DNA of 64,000 nt, taken from positions 197,152 through 261,151 of the forward strand of contig DATCYF010000018.1 of the NCBI GenBank assembly GCA_036570425.1. The letters run 5' to 3'. The notes under the pieces were generated by a model. It was given only the letters and a program-made list of their open reading frames with translations. It made no database searches and was not told the origin of the DNA. The position numbers and the translations under genes were made by a program. The stretch comes from Rhizorhapis sp036570425. Lineage in GTDB: Bacteria; Pseudomonadota; Alphaproteobacteria; Sphingomonadales; Sphingomonadaceae. This document shows, in pieces, positions 35,009 through 43,865 of this stretch (the first letter of the stretch is position 1; the number at the start of each line of letters is the position of its first letter).

Positions 35009-36037
35009 TCACTCCGGAAGCAGCAGGCTGGCGTCGCCATAGCTGTAAAATCGATAACCGCGCGAAATGGCATGCGCATAGATTTGCTGCATTCTCTCCC
35101 GCCCCATCAGTGCGCTTACCAGCATGAACAATGTAGACCGGGGCAGGTGGAAATTGGTCATCAGGCCATCGATGGCCCGAAAGCTGTAGCCCGGCGTGAT
35201 GAATATTCGCGTGTCACCCTCGAACGCGTCGATTAACCCATCCGGACGCGCTGCGCTTTCAAGCAGGCGAAGGCTGGTTGTTCCGACGGGAATGATTCGC
35301 CCTCCGCCCTGCCTTATGCTGTTCAGCCGCTCGGCCGCCGCCGTATCGATGCGGCCCCATTCGGCATGCATGCGGTGATCGTCTGTATCCTCCGCCTTCA
35401 CCGGCAGGAAAGTGCCCGCGCCCACATGCAGCGTCAGTGTCTCCGTTGCTATCCCTGCCTCCGTCAGGCGCGAGATCAGATCTGGCGTGAAATGCAGCGC
35501 GGCAGTCGGCGCAGCGACAGCCCCTTCCCGCTGCGCGAACATGGTTTGATAATCCTCACGGTCCCGACCGTCGGCCGCGCGCTTGCTCGCGATATAGGGC
35601 GGCAGTGGCATGGTCCCGGCCCGTTCAAGCAGAACTTCAACCGGCTCATCGCCTTCGAAATCTAATATTATGCCGCCATCTTCGGTTCGTTCCGAAGCAA
35701 TGGCGGCGACGCCCTGACCGAAGTCGATCCGGTCGCCAGTCCGCACGCGCTTCGCGTTACGGATAAACGCCTGCCATTGCCGCAGGCCCATCCGTTTGTG
35801 CAGCGTAGCGCCGACGCGCGCCTCACCCCGCCTTCCCTCAAGCTGGGCGGGGATGACTTTCGTATCATTGAAGACCAGGCAATCGCCGGGCCGAAGCAGA
35901 TGCGGCAGATCGAAAACGTGCCGATCCTCCAGCCTGTCCGGCCCTGCGGCCAGCATCCGGGCACTGTCGCGCGGCACGGCCGGACGTAACGCAATATTTT
36001 CCGGCGGCAGATCGAAATCGAACAGATCGACACGCAC
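35009..36037 (-). CDS. queA: S-adenosylmethionine:tRNA ribosyltransferase-isomerase
   Basis: A 342-residue QueA, which transfers the ribosyl group of AdoMet onto preQ1-tRNA to form epoxyqueuosine. It starts MRVDLFDFDLPPENIALRPA and carries VFNDTKVIPAQLEGRR, GAGTFLPVK and TNFHLPRSTLFMLVSAL, all family hallmarks. It lies 34 bp downstream of the peptidyl-prolyl isomerase gene in a minus-strand group that continues from coaD. Confidence 0.95.
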   Translation of the reverse strand: MRVDLFDFDLPPENIALRPAVPRDSARMLAAGPDRLEDRHVFDLPHLLRPGDCLVFNDTKVIPAQLEGRRGEARVGATLHKRMGLRQWQAFIRNAKRVRTGDRIDFGQGVAAIASERTEDGGIILDFEGDEPVEVLLERAGTMPLPPYIASKRAADGRDREDYQTMFAQREGAVAAPTAALHFTPDLISRLTEAGIATETLTLHVGAGTFLPVKAEDTDDHRMHAEWGRIDTAAAERLNSIRQGGGRIIPVGTTSLRLLESAARPDGLIDAFEGDTRIFITPGYSFRAIDGLMTNFHLPRSTLFMLVSALMGRERMQQIYAHAISRGYRFYSYGDASLLLPE

Positions 36038-36071
36038 TTTTTTACTCCGTCCGTCGTGATCTGCCAGAAGG

Positions 36072-36740
36072 CTACTGTTGCAGCGGCGCGTTCAGATCGT
36101 CCGCCGACACATCCTTGCCCGGCTTGGCCGCTGCGCTGACGGGCAACGCGGTCGGAGGCGCCTTCCCATCCGATTCTATCGAGGCCTGCAGGATGCGGGT
36201 CGGGTTGGCGGGCGGCTCCCCCCGCGCAATGGCGTCAACATATTCCATGCCCTCAATCACCCGGCCGAACACGGTATATTTCCGGTCCAGCGTGAAACGT
36301 GGCAGCAACATGATGTAGAACTGACTGTTCGCGCTATCTTCCGATGAAGCGCGCGCCATCGAGACCACCCCCCGCAAATGGGGATATGCATTGAATTCCG
36401 CCTTCAGATCGGGAAGATCCGAACCGCCCTGCCCCGTGCCCGTAGGATCGCCGGTCTGGGCCATGAAGCCTTCGATCACGCGATGGAAGATGACGCCATC
36501 GTAAAAGCCGCGCCGCGCCAAAGTCTTGATCCGCTCGACGTGGTTGGGCGCAAGATCGGGACGCAACTGGATACGCACGCGCCCACCGTCGGAAAGGTCC
36601 AGGTCAAGCACATTTTCAGGTTCAACCGGAACGCTCGCCGCCGGACTCCGCATGGGAGCAGGCTTTTCTGCAGCTTCCTGCGCCATCACGGTCGAAGCGA
36701 ACAGCATCGGCAGGCAGAAAAATAAGGCTTTGAATGGCAT
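36072..36740 (-). CDS. Periplasmic cyclophilin-type peptidyl-prolyl isomerase
   Basis: A 222-residue protein with a signal peptide (about 1-20, cleaved after VMA-Q), then a Pro-rich spacer and a cyclophilin domain: FHRVIEGFMAQTGDPTGTG with the catalytic Arg, and NSQFYIML and FGRVIEGMEYVD. It assists folding of exported proteins. The C-terminal 30 residues are Ala/Pro-rich. It lies between coaD and queA on the same strand. Confidence 0.9.
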   Translation of the reverse strand: MPFKALFFCLPMLFASTVMAQEAAEKPAPMRSPAASVPVEPENVLDLDLSDGGRVRIQLRPDLAPNHVERIKTLARRGFYDGVIFHRVIEGFMAQTGDPTGTGQGGSDLPDLKAEFNAYPHLRGVVSMARASSEDSANSQFYIMLLPRFTLDRKYTVFGRVIEGMEYVDAIARGEPPANPTRILQASIESDGKAPPTALPVSAAAKPGKDVSADDLNAPLQQ

Positions 36741-36811
36741 GAGTAGATTTTCTCCAGAAGAACGTGCGCATCGGCCAGCGATGGCTTAATAATGAGAGGC
36801 AAATGAACGCT

Positions 36812-37327
36812 TCATGACCCTTTCCGGCCCAGGCGCTGCACGCGATCGACCACTTCGTCCCGGACGGCCGGGGTGACGAATTTGGCGATTTCACCGCCAA
36901 AAAGCGCAATTTCCTTGACCAGTCGGGAGGCGATAGGCTGCAAGGAGACGTCCGCCATAAGGAATACCGTTTCAATCCGGCTATTCAGTTGCTGATTCAT
37001 GCCCGCCATCTGATACTCATATTCAAAATCGGCCACGGCGCGAAGGCCCCGTATAATGACGCTTGCCCCTGATCGTTCGGCAAAGTCCATCAGCAGCGAA
37101 TCGAATGCCACGACGTGAATCTCCGTATCGATCCCCGCACATTCGCGCCGCACCATATCCATGCGTTCTTCCACCGTGAACATCGGCGATTTCGATGGAT
37201 TGGTGGTCACTCCGATCACCAGCCGGTCGACCAATTTCGCACCGCGCCGGATAATATCCATGTGGCCCAGGGTAATGGGATCGAATGTCCCTGGATACAC
37301 GCCCACGCGCACTTTCGATTCCGTCAT
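36812..37327 (-). CDS. coaD: Pantetheine-phosphate adenylyltransferase
   Basis: A 171-residue CoaD, the penultimate step of coenzyme A synthesis. GVYPGTFDPITLGHMDIIRRG contains the T/HxGH nucleotidyltransferase motif, and RGLRAVADFEYEYQMAGMN binds phosphopantetheine. Its ATG overlaps the ispA stop by one base (TGATG), indicating coupling. Confidence 0.95.
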   Translation of the reverse strand: MTESKVRVGVYPGTFDPITLGHMDIIRRGAKLVDRLVIGVTTNPSKSPMFTVEERMDMVRRECAGIDTEIHVVAFDSLLMDFAERSGASVIIRGLRAVADFEYEYQMAGMNQQLNSRIETVFLMADVSLQPIASRLVKEIALFGGEIAKFVTPAVRDEVVDRVQRLGRKGS

Positions 37328-38232
37328 CAGCGATCTCTTTCAATCACATAATCTGCTATCGCGCGCAGCAGATCGGCCTCGACCCCATAAATGTGCAAAT
37401 GGTCTTTGGCCTGTTGAACCAGCATCCTTGCCTGCTCACGCGCGCGTTCAGCGCCCAGCAACGATACGAATGTTTCCTTCCCCGCGTCCGCATCCTTATG
37501 CAGCGCCTTGCCCGTGCGTGTCTCGTCGCCCTCCACGTCCAGAAGGTCGTCAGCGATCTGGAAAGCAAGCCCCACATCCCGCGCATAGCCGCGCAAGCCG
37601 CGGCGCGCCTCGGGCGGAACGTGCGCCATGATAGCCCCCGCCTCCAGGCAAAAGGAGATGAGAGCGCCCGTTTTCAGCTGCTGCAACCGCGTGACGGCGG
37701 CCAGGTCAAAGCCGGCTTTCTCCGCTTCCAGATCCATCATCTGCCCGCCGGCCATGCCGGACGGCCCGGCAGCTCGCGCCAGTGCCAGCACCAGTTCAGC
37801 CCGCACAAATGGGTCCTTATGCGTCTGTTCGCTGCCCAACACCTCAAAAGCCAGGCTTTGAAGCGAATCTCCCACCAGAACCGCCGTCGCTTCGTCGAAC
37901 TGCCGGTGCACGGTCGGCTTTCCCCGCCGCATGTCATCATCATCCATGCAGGGCAGGTCGTCATGCACGAGGGAATAGACGTGAATGCACTCAATCGCCA
38001 CGCCAACGCGCAACGCCGCAGCCGGATCGATATTGAACAGCTCGCAGGTCGCCTGCACGAGCAAGGGCCTGAGCCGCTTGCCGCCGCCAATGGCCGCATG
38101 GCGCATGGCCTCATAAAGCCGCCGCCGGGGATCGTTGGGAGAGGCGAGCAAATGAACGAATTGCGCGTCAATATCGCGCGAAACACGTTCAATCGCTGGT
38201 CGCAACCGCTCGATTGGCTTGTCGCCGCTCAA
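37327..38232 (-). CDS. ispA: Farnesyl/geranyl diphosphate synthase
   Basis: A 301-residue prenyltransferase. The first Asp-rich motif is in SLVHDDLPCMDDDDMRRGKP and the second is QIADDLLDVEGD. It condenses IPP with allylic diphosphates to make farnesyl diphosphate. It follows xseB by 2 bp, the common xseB-ispA pairing, although dxs is not next to it here. Confidence 0.93.
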   Translation of the reverse strand: MSGDKPIERLRPAIERVSRDIDAQFVHLLASPNDPRRRLYEAMRHAAIGGGKRLRPLLVQATCELFNIDPAAALRVGVAIECIHVYSLVHDDLPCMDDDDMRRGKPTVHRQFDEATAVLVGDSLQSLAFEVLGSEQTHKDPFVRAELVLALARAAGPSGMAGGQMMDLEAEKAGFDLAAVTRLQQLKTGALISFCLEAGAIMAHVPPEARRGLRGYARDVGLAFQIADDLLDVEGDETRTGKALHKDADAGKETFVSLLGAERAREQARMLVQQAKDHLHIYGVEADLLRAIADYVIERDR

Positions 38233-38234
38233 AG

Positions 38235-38480
38235 CTAATCCGTTCCAAATGGCGTCGTTCCGGCCACAGAGCCGTCACTGCCCAGCGCAATCTTGTCGAT
38301 CCGCGCCTGAGCGTCCTGCAACCGTTTCTGGCATTGCTGACGCAACAGGTCACCTTCGGCATAAAGCGTGATTGACTGGTCAAGCGGGACATCGCCGCTT
38401 TCCAGTTGCTGCACAATCGCTTCAAGCCGCTTCAATGCGTCCTCGAAGGACAGCGATGAAAAATCCGTTTCTTCCGCCAT
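38235..38480 (-). CDS. xseB: Exodeoxyribonuclease VII small subunit
   Basis: An 81-residue helical protein (FEDALKRLEAIVQQLESGDV, then SITLYAEGDLLRQQCQKRL) of the XseB family, partner of XseA in ssDNA degradation. The ATG at 38480 fits the family length; an upstream ATG would add 37 residues. xseA is not in the window. Confidence 0.92.
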   Translation of the reverse strand: MAEETDFSSLSFEDALKRLEAIVQQLESGDVPLDQSITLYAEGDLLRQQCQKRLQDAQARIDKIALGSDGSVAGTTPFGTD

Positions 38481-38732
38481 AAGCCAGCAATGACGGGCAG
38501 ACCGCCCGGGGTCAAGAGCCGTTGAAGCGAGCAAAGCCCAGCGATTGGCGGAACCCTGGGCCAGTGGGCTGCATGCGACCGATAGCTGCAACTGGCAGAC
38601 TTAACTCTTTGAAAAGACGTGATCTAGTCGAACGCCGCAGTGAAGCCCAATCATTGAGATTGCCGGTTTTTCCGCGAATTAATTCAAAAAAACATTGACG
38701 CCCGGTGCCCCAATCGCAAAGAGAGAAGGATC

Positions 38733-39116
38733 ATGAAACCATATATTGTTCTTTCTTTCGCTGCCGCAGCTCTCGTTTCCCTGTCTGCTTGTGGCCAATC
38801 CCAACCCGAAGTCGTTGACAACAAGGCGCCCGATCCAATCGCCGCCCGCGCCGCTGAAGCCCCTCCGGTGGAAATGCCGGCGGCCGTAAAGGACAGCCGT
38901 AGCTACCGCTGCAAGGACAACAGCGTGATCTATGTTGATTTCCTTGCGGACGATGTCTCCGCCAACCTGCGCACGGCCAGGGATGCGACACCTGTAGCGT
39001 TGAAAGCGGCAGCTCCGGGCGACCCGTTCAAGTCAGGAGACTATGAACTCGTCGGCAGCGGCCCCTCCGTCACCGCGACCGTTCCCGGCAAGGACACCCA
39101 ATCCTGCAAGGCATAA
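38733..39116 (+). CDS. Small lipoprotein, possibly MliC-like
   Basis: A 127-residue lipoprotein with lipobox LSAC (Cys at 20). The mature part begins SYRCKDNSVIYVDFLADDVSANL and ends with TQSCKA; the YxC...V.F and Cys near the end loosely resemble the C-type lysozyme inhibitor MliC/PliC, but the SGARY-like core is missing, so this is tentative. A TTGACG -35-like element lies at 38695-38700, AGAAGGA precedes the ATG, and a strong terminator follows, so the gene is probably monocistronic. The 252 bp upstream (38481-38732) hold nothing else I can name. Confidence 0.72.
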   Translation: MKPYIVLSFAAAALVSLSACGQSQPEVVDNKAPDPIAARAAEAPPVEMPAAVKDSRSYRCKDNSVIYVDFLADDVSANLRTARDATPVALKAAAPGDPFKSGDYELVGSGPSVTATVPGKDTQSCKA

Positions 39117-39140
39117 CGCCGCGCATCAGCAATTAACGAA

Positions 39141-39174
39141 AAAAGGGCGGGAAGCGATGGCTTCCGGCCCTTTT
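39141..39174. terminator. Bidirectional intrinsic terminator
   Basis: AAAAGGGCGGGAAGC (39141-39155), loop GATG, GCTTCCGGCCC (39160-39170) and TTTT (39171-39174): a long GC stem with A-tract on one side and T-tract on the other. It can end both the lipoprotein gene and bdhA. Confidence 0.88.
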
Positions 39175-39226
39175 CCATTTGGGCAAACGGCGATGCATGA
39201 GGAGAATCCTCCGTCGCCCCGCCAAT

Positions 39227-40012
39227 TTACTGCGCAGTCCAGCCCCCATCGACGGAGATGTTCGCGCCGGTGATGTTGCTGGCCTCGTCTCGGCACAGGA
39301 ACACGGCCATGGCTGCGACCTGTTCCACCGTCACGAACTGCTTGGTCGGTTGGCCAGCGAGCAGCACATCATTCATCACCTGCTCGCGCGTCATGTTCCG
39401 CGCCTTCATCGTGTCGGGAATCTGATTTTCAACCAGCGGAGTCCAGACATAGCCGGGACTGATGCAATTGGCGGTGATCCCGAACGTAGCCGTTTCAAGC
39501 GCCACCGTCTTGGTGAAGCCCGCAATGCCATGCTTCGCCGTGACATAAGCCGATTTGAATGGCGACGCCGTGAGTGAATGGGCTGAAGCCGTCTGGATGA
39601 TCCGGCCCCATTTCTGCTGCTTCATGTGGGGCAGCGCAAGCCGCGTGGTATGGAAAGCCGCGTTGAGATTGAGCGCGATGATGAGGTCCCATCTGTCGAC
39701 CGGAAACTCCTCGACCGGGGCGACGTGCTGCATTCCGGCATTGTTGATGAGGATATCCACACCGCCAAAGCGTTCTCCCGCTTTCGTCATCATCGCCTCG
39801 ATCGCGTCGACTTTCGTCAGATCGGCGTTGCTGTAGATCGCGCGCGCGCCGCTAATCGACTCCAACCCGGCGCGTTCCGCCTCTATGGCATCGGCATCGC
39901 CAAAGCCGTTGATGACGATGTTGGCGCCCTCGGCGGCCAGTGCTTTCGCGTAACCCAGCCCGATCCCCGATGTGGACCCAGTGATAAGCGCCGTCTTGCC
40001 CTTCAGCATCAT
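39227..40012 (-). CDS. bdhA: 3-hydroxybutyrate dehydrogenase (SDR family)
   Basis: A 261-residue short-chain dehydrogenase: cofactor motif TGSTSGIGLGYA, NNAGMQHVAPVEEFP, and catalytic SAHSLTASPFKSAYVTAKHG with Ser-Tyr-Lys. QHVAPVEEFP and the C-terminal region fit 3-hydroxybutyrate dehydrogenases, which oxidise D-3-hydroxybutyrate to acetoacetate. The ATG overlaps the ferredoxin stop (ATGA) and is preceded by AAGGAGG. An immediately following second ATG is equally possible. Confidence 0.86.
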   Translation of the reverse strand: MMLKGKTALITGSTSGIGLGYAKALAAEGANIVINGFGDADAIEAERAGLESISGARAIYSNADLTKVDAIEAMMTKAGERFGGVDILINNAGMQHVAPVEEFPVDRWDLIIALNLNAAFHTTRLALPHMKQQKWGRIIQTASAHSLTASPFKSAYVTAKHGIAGFTKTVALETATFGITANCISPGYVWTPLVENQIPDTMKARNMTREQVMNDVLLAGQPTKQFVTVEQVAAMAVFLCRDEASNITGANISVDGGWTAQ

Positions 40013-40350
40013 GCCTTTTCCTCCTTGGAATGTTCCTGTCCGCTCAAGCCAAGCTCCTGCGCCAGCGCCTCCAGATTTGCGCCCGGCGGGACCAGGCGCC
40101 ATCGTTGGCTATCACTGGCTTTGACGAGCGTCACTGCATCTTTCGGGCAAACGCCAAGGCAGCCGACCTCGACTATACCGACCGAAGCCTTACGTCCCTT
40201 TTTAACGCCAAGATGTTTGCGGAGCGCCTTGGCCAGCGGCTTGCCGCCCTGCGGGCCGAAGCCGCCGCCCTGTCTTTTGGAGCATTTACGACAGACCAGA
40301 ATGACGTCCTGCCAACCGGAAGGAATTGTTCTCGTTAATTCGGCCGCCAT
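40009..40350 (-). CDS. Thioredoxin-like [2Fe-2S] ferredoxin
   Basis: A 113-residue protein with VCRKCSKR and, 40 residues later, VGCLGVCPKDAVTL, the four-Cys pattern of thioredoxin-like [2Fe-2S] ferredoxins (NuoE-like fold). Electron partner unknown. It overlaps the J-domain gene by 16 bp upstream and bdhA by 4 bp downstream, so the three are one coupled unit. Confidence 0.85.
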   Translation of the reverse strand: MAAELTRTIPSGWQDVILVCRKCSKRQGGGFGPQGGKPLAKALRKHLGVKKGRKASVGIVEVGCLGVCPKDAVTLVKASDSQRWRLVPPGANLEALAQELGLSGQEHSKEEKA

Positions 40351-40871
40351 TCGCGCCGCTCCTCAGCCGTTTTCAGGACTTCATATGCTGCTTGTATCGC
40401 CTGAAACCGAACTGCGGCATTTGCATCGCCTGGCTTGACATCGGGATGATTTTCCTTGGCGAGGCGTCGCCAGCTCTTTTTCACCGCCTCAAAATCCGCA
40501 TCGCTGTCGAGTTCCAGCACATCAAGCGCGCGCATTTCATCGCGTGAGCGGCTGCCGTCCCCCGGCCCGCCCCAGCCATAAAAGCCGCTGTCACGAAACC
40601 CGCCGGCATCGCGCCGTTCGTCCGCCTCTCTTTTCGCCGCTTCTTCCGCGTTCAGTCCCTGAAAATAATCCCAGTTCTTGTTGTATTCAGCGGCATGTTC
40701 GGCACAGAAATACCAACGCTCCGGGCTATTGGGCGATTTGGGTGCAGGACAGGTTCCGGGCGAATCGCAACCGTGCCGGTCGCATAGCCGCACCTGCTCC
40801 GCCTCCCGCGCGGAGCCATAGCCCCGCCAGCGGGGAAAGCCCCAGTCATTAGATCGTCTTGGTCGTGCCAT
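40335..40871 (-). CDS. J-domain (DnaJ-like) protein
   Basis: A 178-residue protein. Its C-terminal 60 residues are a J domain (ALDVLELDSDADFEAVKKSW and KENHPDVKPGD with the HPD motif). The N-terminal half has CDRHGCDSPGTCPAPK and YFCAEHAAEYNKNWDYF, a Cys/His arrangement that suggests a zinc-binding region. Members of this class occur in many alphaproteobacteria with unknown Hsp70 clients. Confidence 0.85.
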   Translation of the reverse strand: MARPRRSNDWGFPRWRGYGSAREAEQVRLCDRHGCDSPGTCPAPKSPNSPERWYFCAEHAAEYNKNWDYFQGLNAEEAAKREADERRDAGGFRDSGFYGWGGPGDGSRSRDEMRALDVLELDSDADFEAVKKSWRRLAKENHPDVKPGDANAAVRFQAIQAAYEVLKTAEERREWRPN

Positions 40872-40928
40872 AGCTTTCCAACGTAGCGGCTATAGTCCTT
40901 CGAAACCAGAAGGCCGCCGATCAAAAAA

Positions 40929-41312
40929 AGCCAGAGGGTCTGTAAGCCGGGTTCTGTCCACCCTCTTGCGAGGGATAGGCGGCCATTCCTCTAGGCCGCA
41001 CATTGCTGCGCGGCTCAAGCAACCAACCCGGGCGGTCTGGGCCGAAATAGCCTGGGGATTGCTCCCCGCGCCGCCCCTATTCGGTCTTGCTCCCGGTGGG
41101 GTTTACCATGCCGTCCCCGTTGCCGGGGCCGCGGTGCGCTTTTACCGCACCCTTTCACTTTCGCAGGGCCGAAGCCTGTGCGACCTGCTCTCTGTTGCAC
41201 TGTCCCTGGGGTTGCCCCCGCCGGACGTTATCCGGCACCTTCATTTCGTGGAGCCCGGACTTTCCTCCCGCATGGAATCCATGCCGGCGGCCGCCCGACC
41301 CTCTGGCCCGGA
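40929..41312 (-). ncRNA. rnpB: RNase P RNA (bacterial type A)
   Basis: Read on the minus strand, the conserved GAGGAAAGTCCGGGCTCC (near 41262) and the 3' consensus ACAGAACCCGGCTTACA (near 40950) are both present. P1 closes between GCCAGAGGGTC (41307-41297) and GACCCTCTGGC (40940-40930), an 11-bp helix that fixes the ends. A run of seven T follows at 40929-40923. It is the catalytic RNA that matures tRNA 5' ends. The gene lies about 30 bp downstream of the amidase stop. Confidence 0.95.
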
Positions 41313-41343
41313 TCATATAGCGGGCCATTGCCGCTTTCGCTAG

Positions 41344-42027
41344 TCAATCATCACCGCTTGGATGCGGCAGCAGCAACGCAAGGAGAATCGAGCGGCATTG
41401 ACCATCGATAATGCCGTCGATCATTTCCGGCCGGTATCGCCGCTGGAAAGCGCGGACCGCCGCCGGGGAATCCGTAATGTCATAGCCAAAGCGCTCCAGC
41501 GCCAGCAGAAATCCTCCATCGCTCCAGTGCGGGTCCATCAGATTCTTCGTTGGGCGAGGCAAAGCGAGCCGGAACCGGGCAAGCGTGTTCCAGGGAAAAA
41601 GTTCGCCGGGGTCCTGCTTGCGTGCCGGGGCGATATCGGAATGCGCCACGATATTACCGCGCGTGATCCGATGCCGTCGCACGATACCGTGCATCAGCGG
41701 GATCAGCGCAGCGATCTGTTCTTCCGGGAAAGGCCTGTAACCCCATTCATGTCCCGGATTGACTATTTCGATGCCGATGCTGGCGCTGTTCACGTCGGTT
41801 ATGCCCCGCCAATAGGACAGCCCGGCATGCCAGGCGCGCTTGTCCTCGTCGACCATCTTGACGACCTGCCCATCCTCGGTCACGCAATAATGGGCCGACA
41901 CCTTCGAAGCCGGGTTGGCCATCCACTCTATGGCGGATGCTGCATCAGCCATGCCGGTATAATGCAGCACCAGCATGGAGACTGGCAGCTTCCGCTCATC
42001 GAAATTGGGCGAGGGCGTGTCGATCAT
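41344..42027 (-). CDS. N-acetylmuramoyl-L-alanine amidase (AmiD-like)
   Basis: A 227-residue amidase_2 enzyme. The zinc site is VLHYTGM His, and NIVAHSDIAPARKQDPGELFPW His and Asp; HAGLSYWRG and IGIEIVNPG are present. The C-terminal 60 residues form a peptidoglycan-binding repeat (AVRAFQRRYRPEMIDGIID). It cleaves the amide between MurNAc and the stem peptide; no signal peptide is visible, so it may act on cytoplasmic muropeptides. ATG overlaps the stop of the DMT transporter gene (ATGA). Confidence 0.88.
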   Translation of the reverse strand: MIDTPSPNFDERKLPVSMLVLHYTGMADAASAIEWMANPASKVSAHYCVTEDGQVVKMVDEDKRAWHAGLSYWRGITDVNSASIGIEIVNPGHEWGYRPFPEEQIAALIPLMHGIVRRHRITRGNIVAHSDIAPARKQDPGELFPWNTLARFRLALPRPTKNLMDPHWSDGGFLLALERFGYDITDSPAAVRAFQRRYRPEMIDGIIDGQCRSILLALLLPHPSGDD

Positions 42028-42935
42028 ACGGAATCCTTGGGCAACGGAATCTGGCCTGCGCTCCGGATGGTCACAATGGCCACACCTCCAAGCACAATCA
42101 CGCCGCCCAATATCATCATTCCCGTGACAGGCGTTTGAAAAGCGAGCGCCGAAGCGACGACCGACACCGCAGGCGCGGCGAGTGTCAGCGGGATGACCGT
42201 ACTGATGGGATGGCGTTGCAGCAACCATGCCATACCGCCCTGGCCGATCAGCGTCGAACATATTGCCGAGAAGGCAACCGCGCCAAAGGCTTCCGGCCCT
42301 ATGGCGAAAAGACCCGTCATCGCGCCAGGTTCGAATATCAACACCACTGGCGCAAGTACCGCAGCGCCCATGAATCCGATCCAGGCATAGAGCACCGGGA
42401 CGGGAACGCCCGCCAGCTTGCGTTGGAGCAAAGACGAGATAGCCCAGAAAACGGTGCTGAGAGCGGTAAGGGCCAAGCCCGGCAGGTTATCCACCGCCGC
42501 CGGATCGAAGGCGAGCAGCATCACGCCAGCGAACGCCATGACGATCCCCGCCAATCGCGGCAGACCGATGCGATCGCCCAGAAAAATGATCGACAGAATA
42601 AGCGCGAAAGGGGCGCCCAATTGCCCTGCTATGGCTATGGTGGCCGCATTGTCGGACACCGCCAGGGCGAGATTGAGCGGAATATAGAAGATCGCGCCCG
42701 AAATCGCGCCCAGGATGAGCAATGTGCCCATTCTCCCCGGCACGATCCGCAACCAGGGAAGGCAAAGCGCCAATACCATCATTTGCCGGAGGAAAGCCGC
42801 CGAAAAGGGGGAAATCAGATCGACAGACAGCTTCACCGCGACGATATTGAGGCCCCACATCAGGTTGATGAGGACGACCGCAATCCAGTCGGCTGCGGAA
42901 AAACCAGCCGCAGATGCCCTACTCCGTTCATTCAT
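42024..42935 (-). CDS. DMT-family (EamA) transporter
   Basis: A 303-residue membrane protein with about ten hydrophobic helices in two EamA repeats (first opens with LMWGLNIVAVKLSVDLI, second with TALSTVFWAISSLLQRKLAG). Likely exports a small metabolite; substrate unknown. It is translationally coupled to the amidase gene. Confidence 0.86.
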   Translation of the reverse strand: MNERSRASAAGFSAADWIAVVLINLMWGLNIVAVKLSVDLISPFSAAFLRQMMVLALCLPWLRIVPGRMGTLLILGAISGAIFYIPLNLALAVSDNAATIAIAGQLGAPFALILSIIFLGDRIGLPRLAGIVMAFAGVMLLAFDPAAVDNLPGLALTALSTVFWAISSLLQRKLAGVPVPVLYAWIGFMGAAVLAPVVLIFEPGAMTGLFAIGPEAFGAVAFSAICSTLIGQGGMAWLLQRHPISTVIPLTLAAPAVSVVASALAFQTPVTGMMILGGVIVLGGVAIVTIRSAGQIPLPKDSV

Positions 42936-43007
42936 GCCGCAATTTGCATCCGCCGATCACACCGCTCTCTCCCGTATACAATGTGGAGAAGCGATGAATA
43001 GCCCGGA

Positions 43008-43865
43008 TCAGTAGCGTCCCGCCATCTGGGAAAACAGAATCGCGGAATCGGACGGCCGCCGATCATAGCTGCCTTTGAAAATGCGACTCGCTACGAAGTC
43101 GTCCGTCTGGCCAATCACTGTCTCTCCGGCCCCGAGGATCAAATGTCCGTCCTTCGCACAATGACGTGAGAGATTGCCGAACACCTTGCGCCGCAGCTCG
43201 ATCGGGAAATAGAGCAATACATTGCGGCACAGGATGAGGTGATATTCGCCAGTGAGCACGGTTGGTTCAAGCAGGTTATCGACACGATAGTCGATCATCT
43301 CCAACAAGTCCCGGCTGGCCTGCCAATCCTCGGCCGCAGGTTCGAACCAGCCCAGAAGATCGGTGACGCCCAAGCCGCGCTGCACCTCCATCTGGTTGTA
43401 AAGCCCGGATTTCGCCCGGGCGATGACGGAGGAGGAAATGTCGGTGGCCAGTATCTGCACGCGCAATCCAGGCCAACGGCTCGCATGCTTGCGGACCAGC
43501 ATCGCCAGCGATAGCGCCTCCTGCCCTGTCGAGCACCCCGCGCACCAGATACGCAGATGTTGCCGCGTGCTTGCAAGATGAGGCAGCAACTCCCGTTCGA
43601 TCATGCCGAAAACCGCCAGATCGCGGAAGAAAGAACTCTCATTGTTGAGCAATGCATTAATCACGGCATCAAGCAAATGACGATCATGCATTGCAAGAAG
43701 CTGACTGACCAGATCCTCCAGCGTAGCCATGCCATTTGCCCGCAGCAACGGCTTCAACGCTGTTTCGATGCGCCATATGCGGTTTATGGCCAGCTGCTGG
43801 CCGGTCCGCGCTTCGAGCAGCCCGGCAAGAACGCGCATAGCGCCGGTGAATTCCGGTGTGGTCAC
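43008..43865 (-). CDS. cheR: Chemotaxis protein methyltransferase CheR
   Basis: A 285-residue CheR, methylating receptor glutamates with AdoMet. It has NNESSFFRD, IWCAGCSTGQEALSLAM for AdoMet binding, ILATDISSSVIARAKSGLY, and LILCRNVLLYF. The GTG at 43865 overlaps the cheB stop (GTGA). A Tyr-rich pentapeptide tail is absent. Confidence 0.93.
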   Translation of the reverse strand: MTTPEFTGAMRVLAGLLEARTGQQLAINRIWRIETALKPLLRANGMATLEDLVSQLLAMHDRHLLDAVINALLNNESSFFRDLAVFGMIERELLPHLASTRQHLRIWCAGCSTGQEALSLAMLVRKHASRWPGLRVQILATDISSSVIARAKSGLYNQMEVQRGLGVTDLLGWFEPAAEDWQASRDLLEMIDYRVDNLLEPTVLTGEYHLILCRNVLLYFPIELRRKVFGNLSRHCAKDGHLILGAGETVIGQTDDFVASRIFKGSYDRRPSDSAILFSQMAGRY

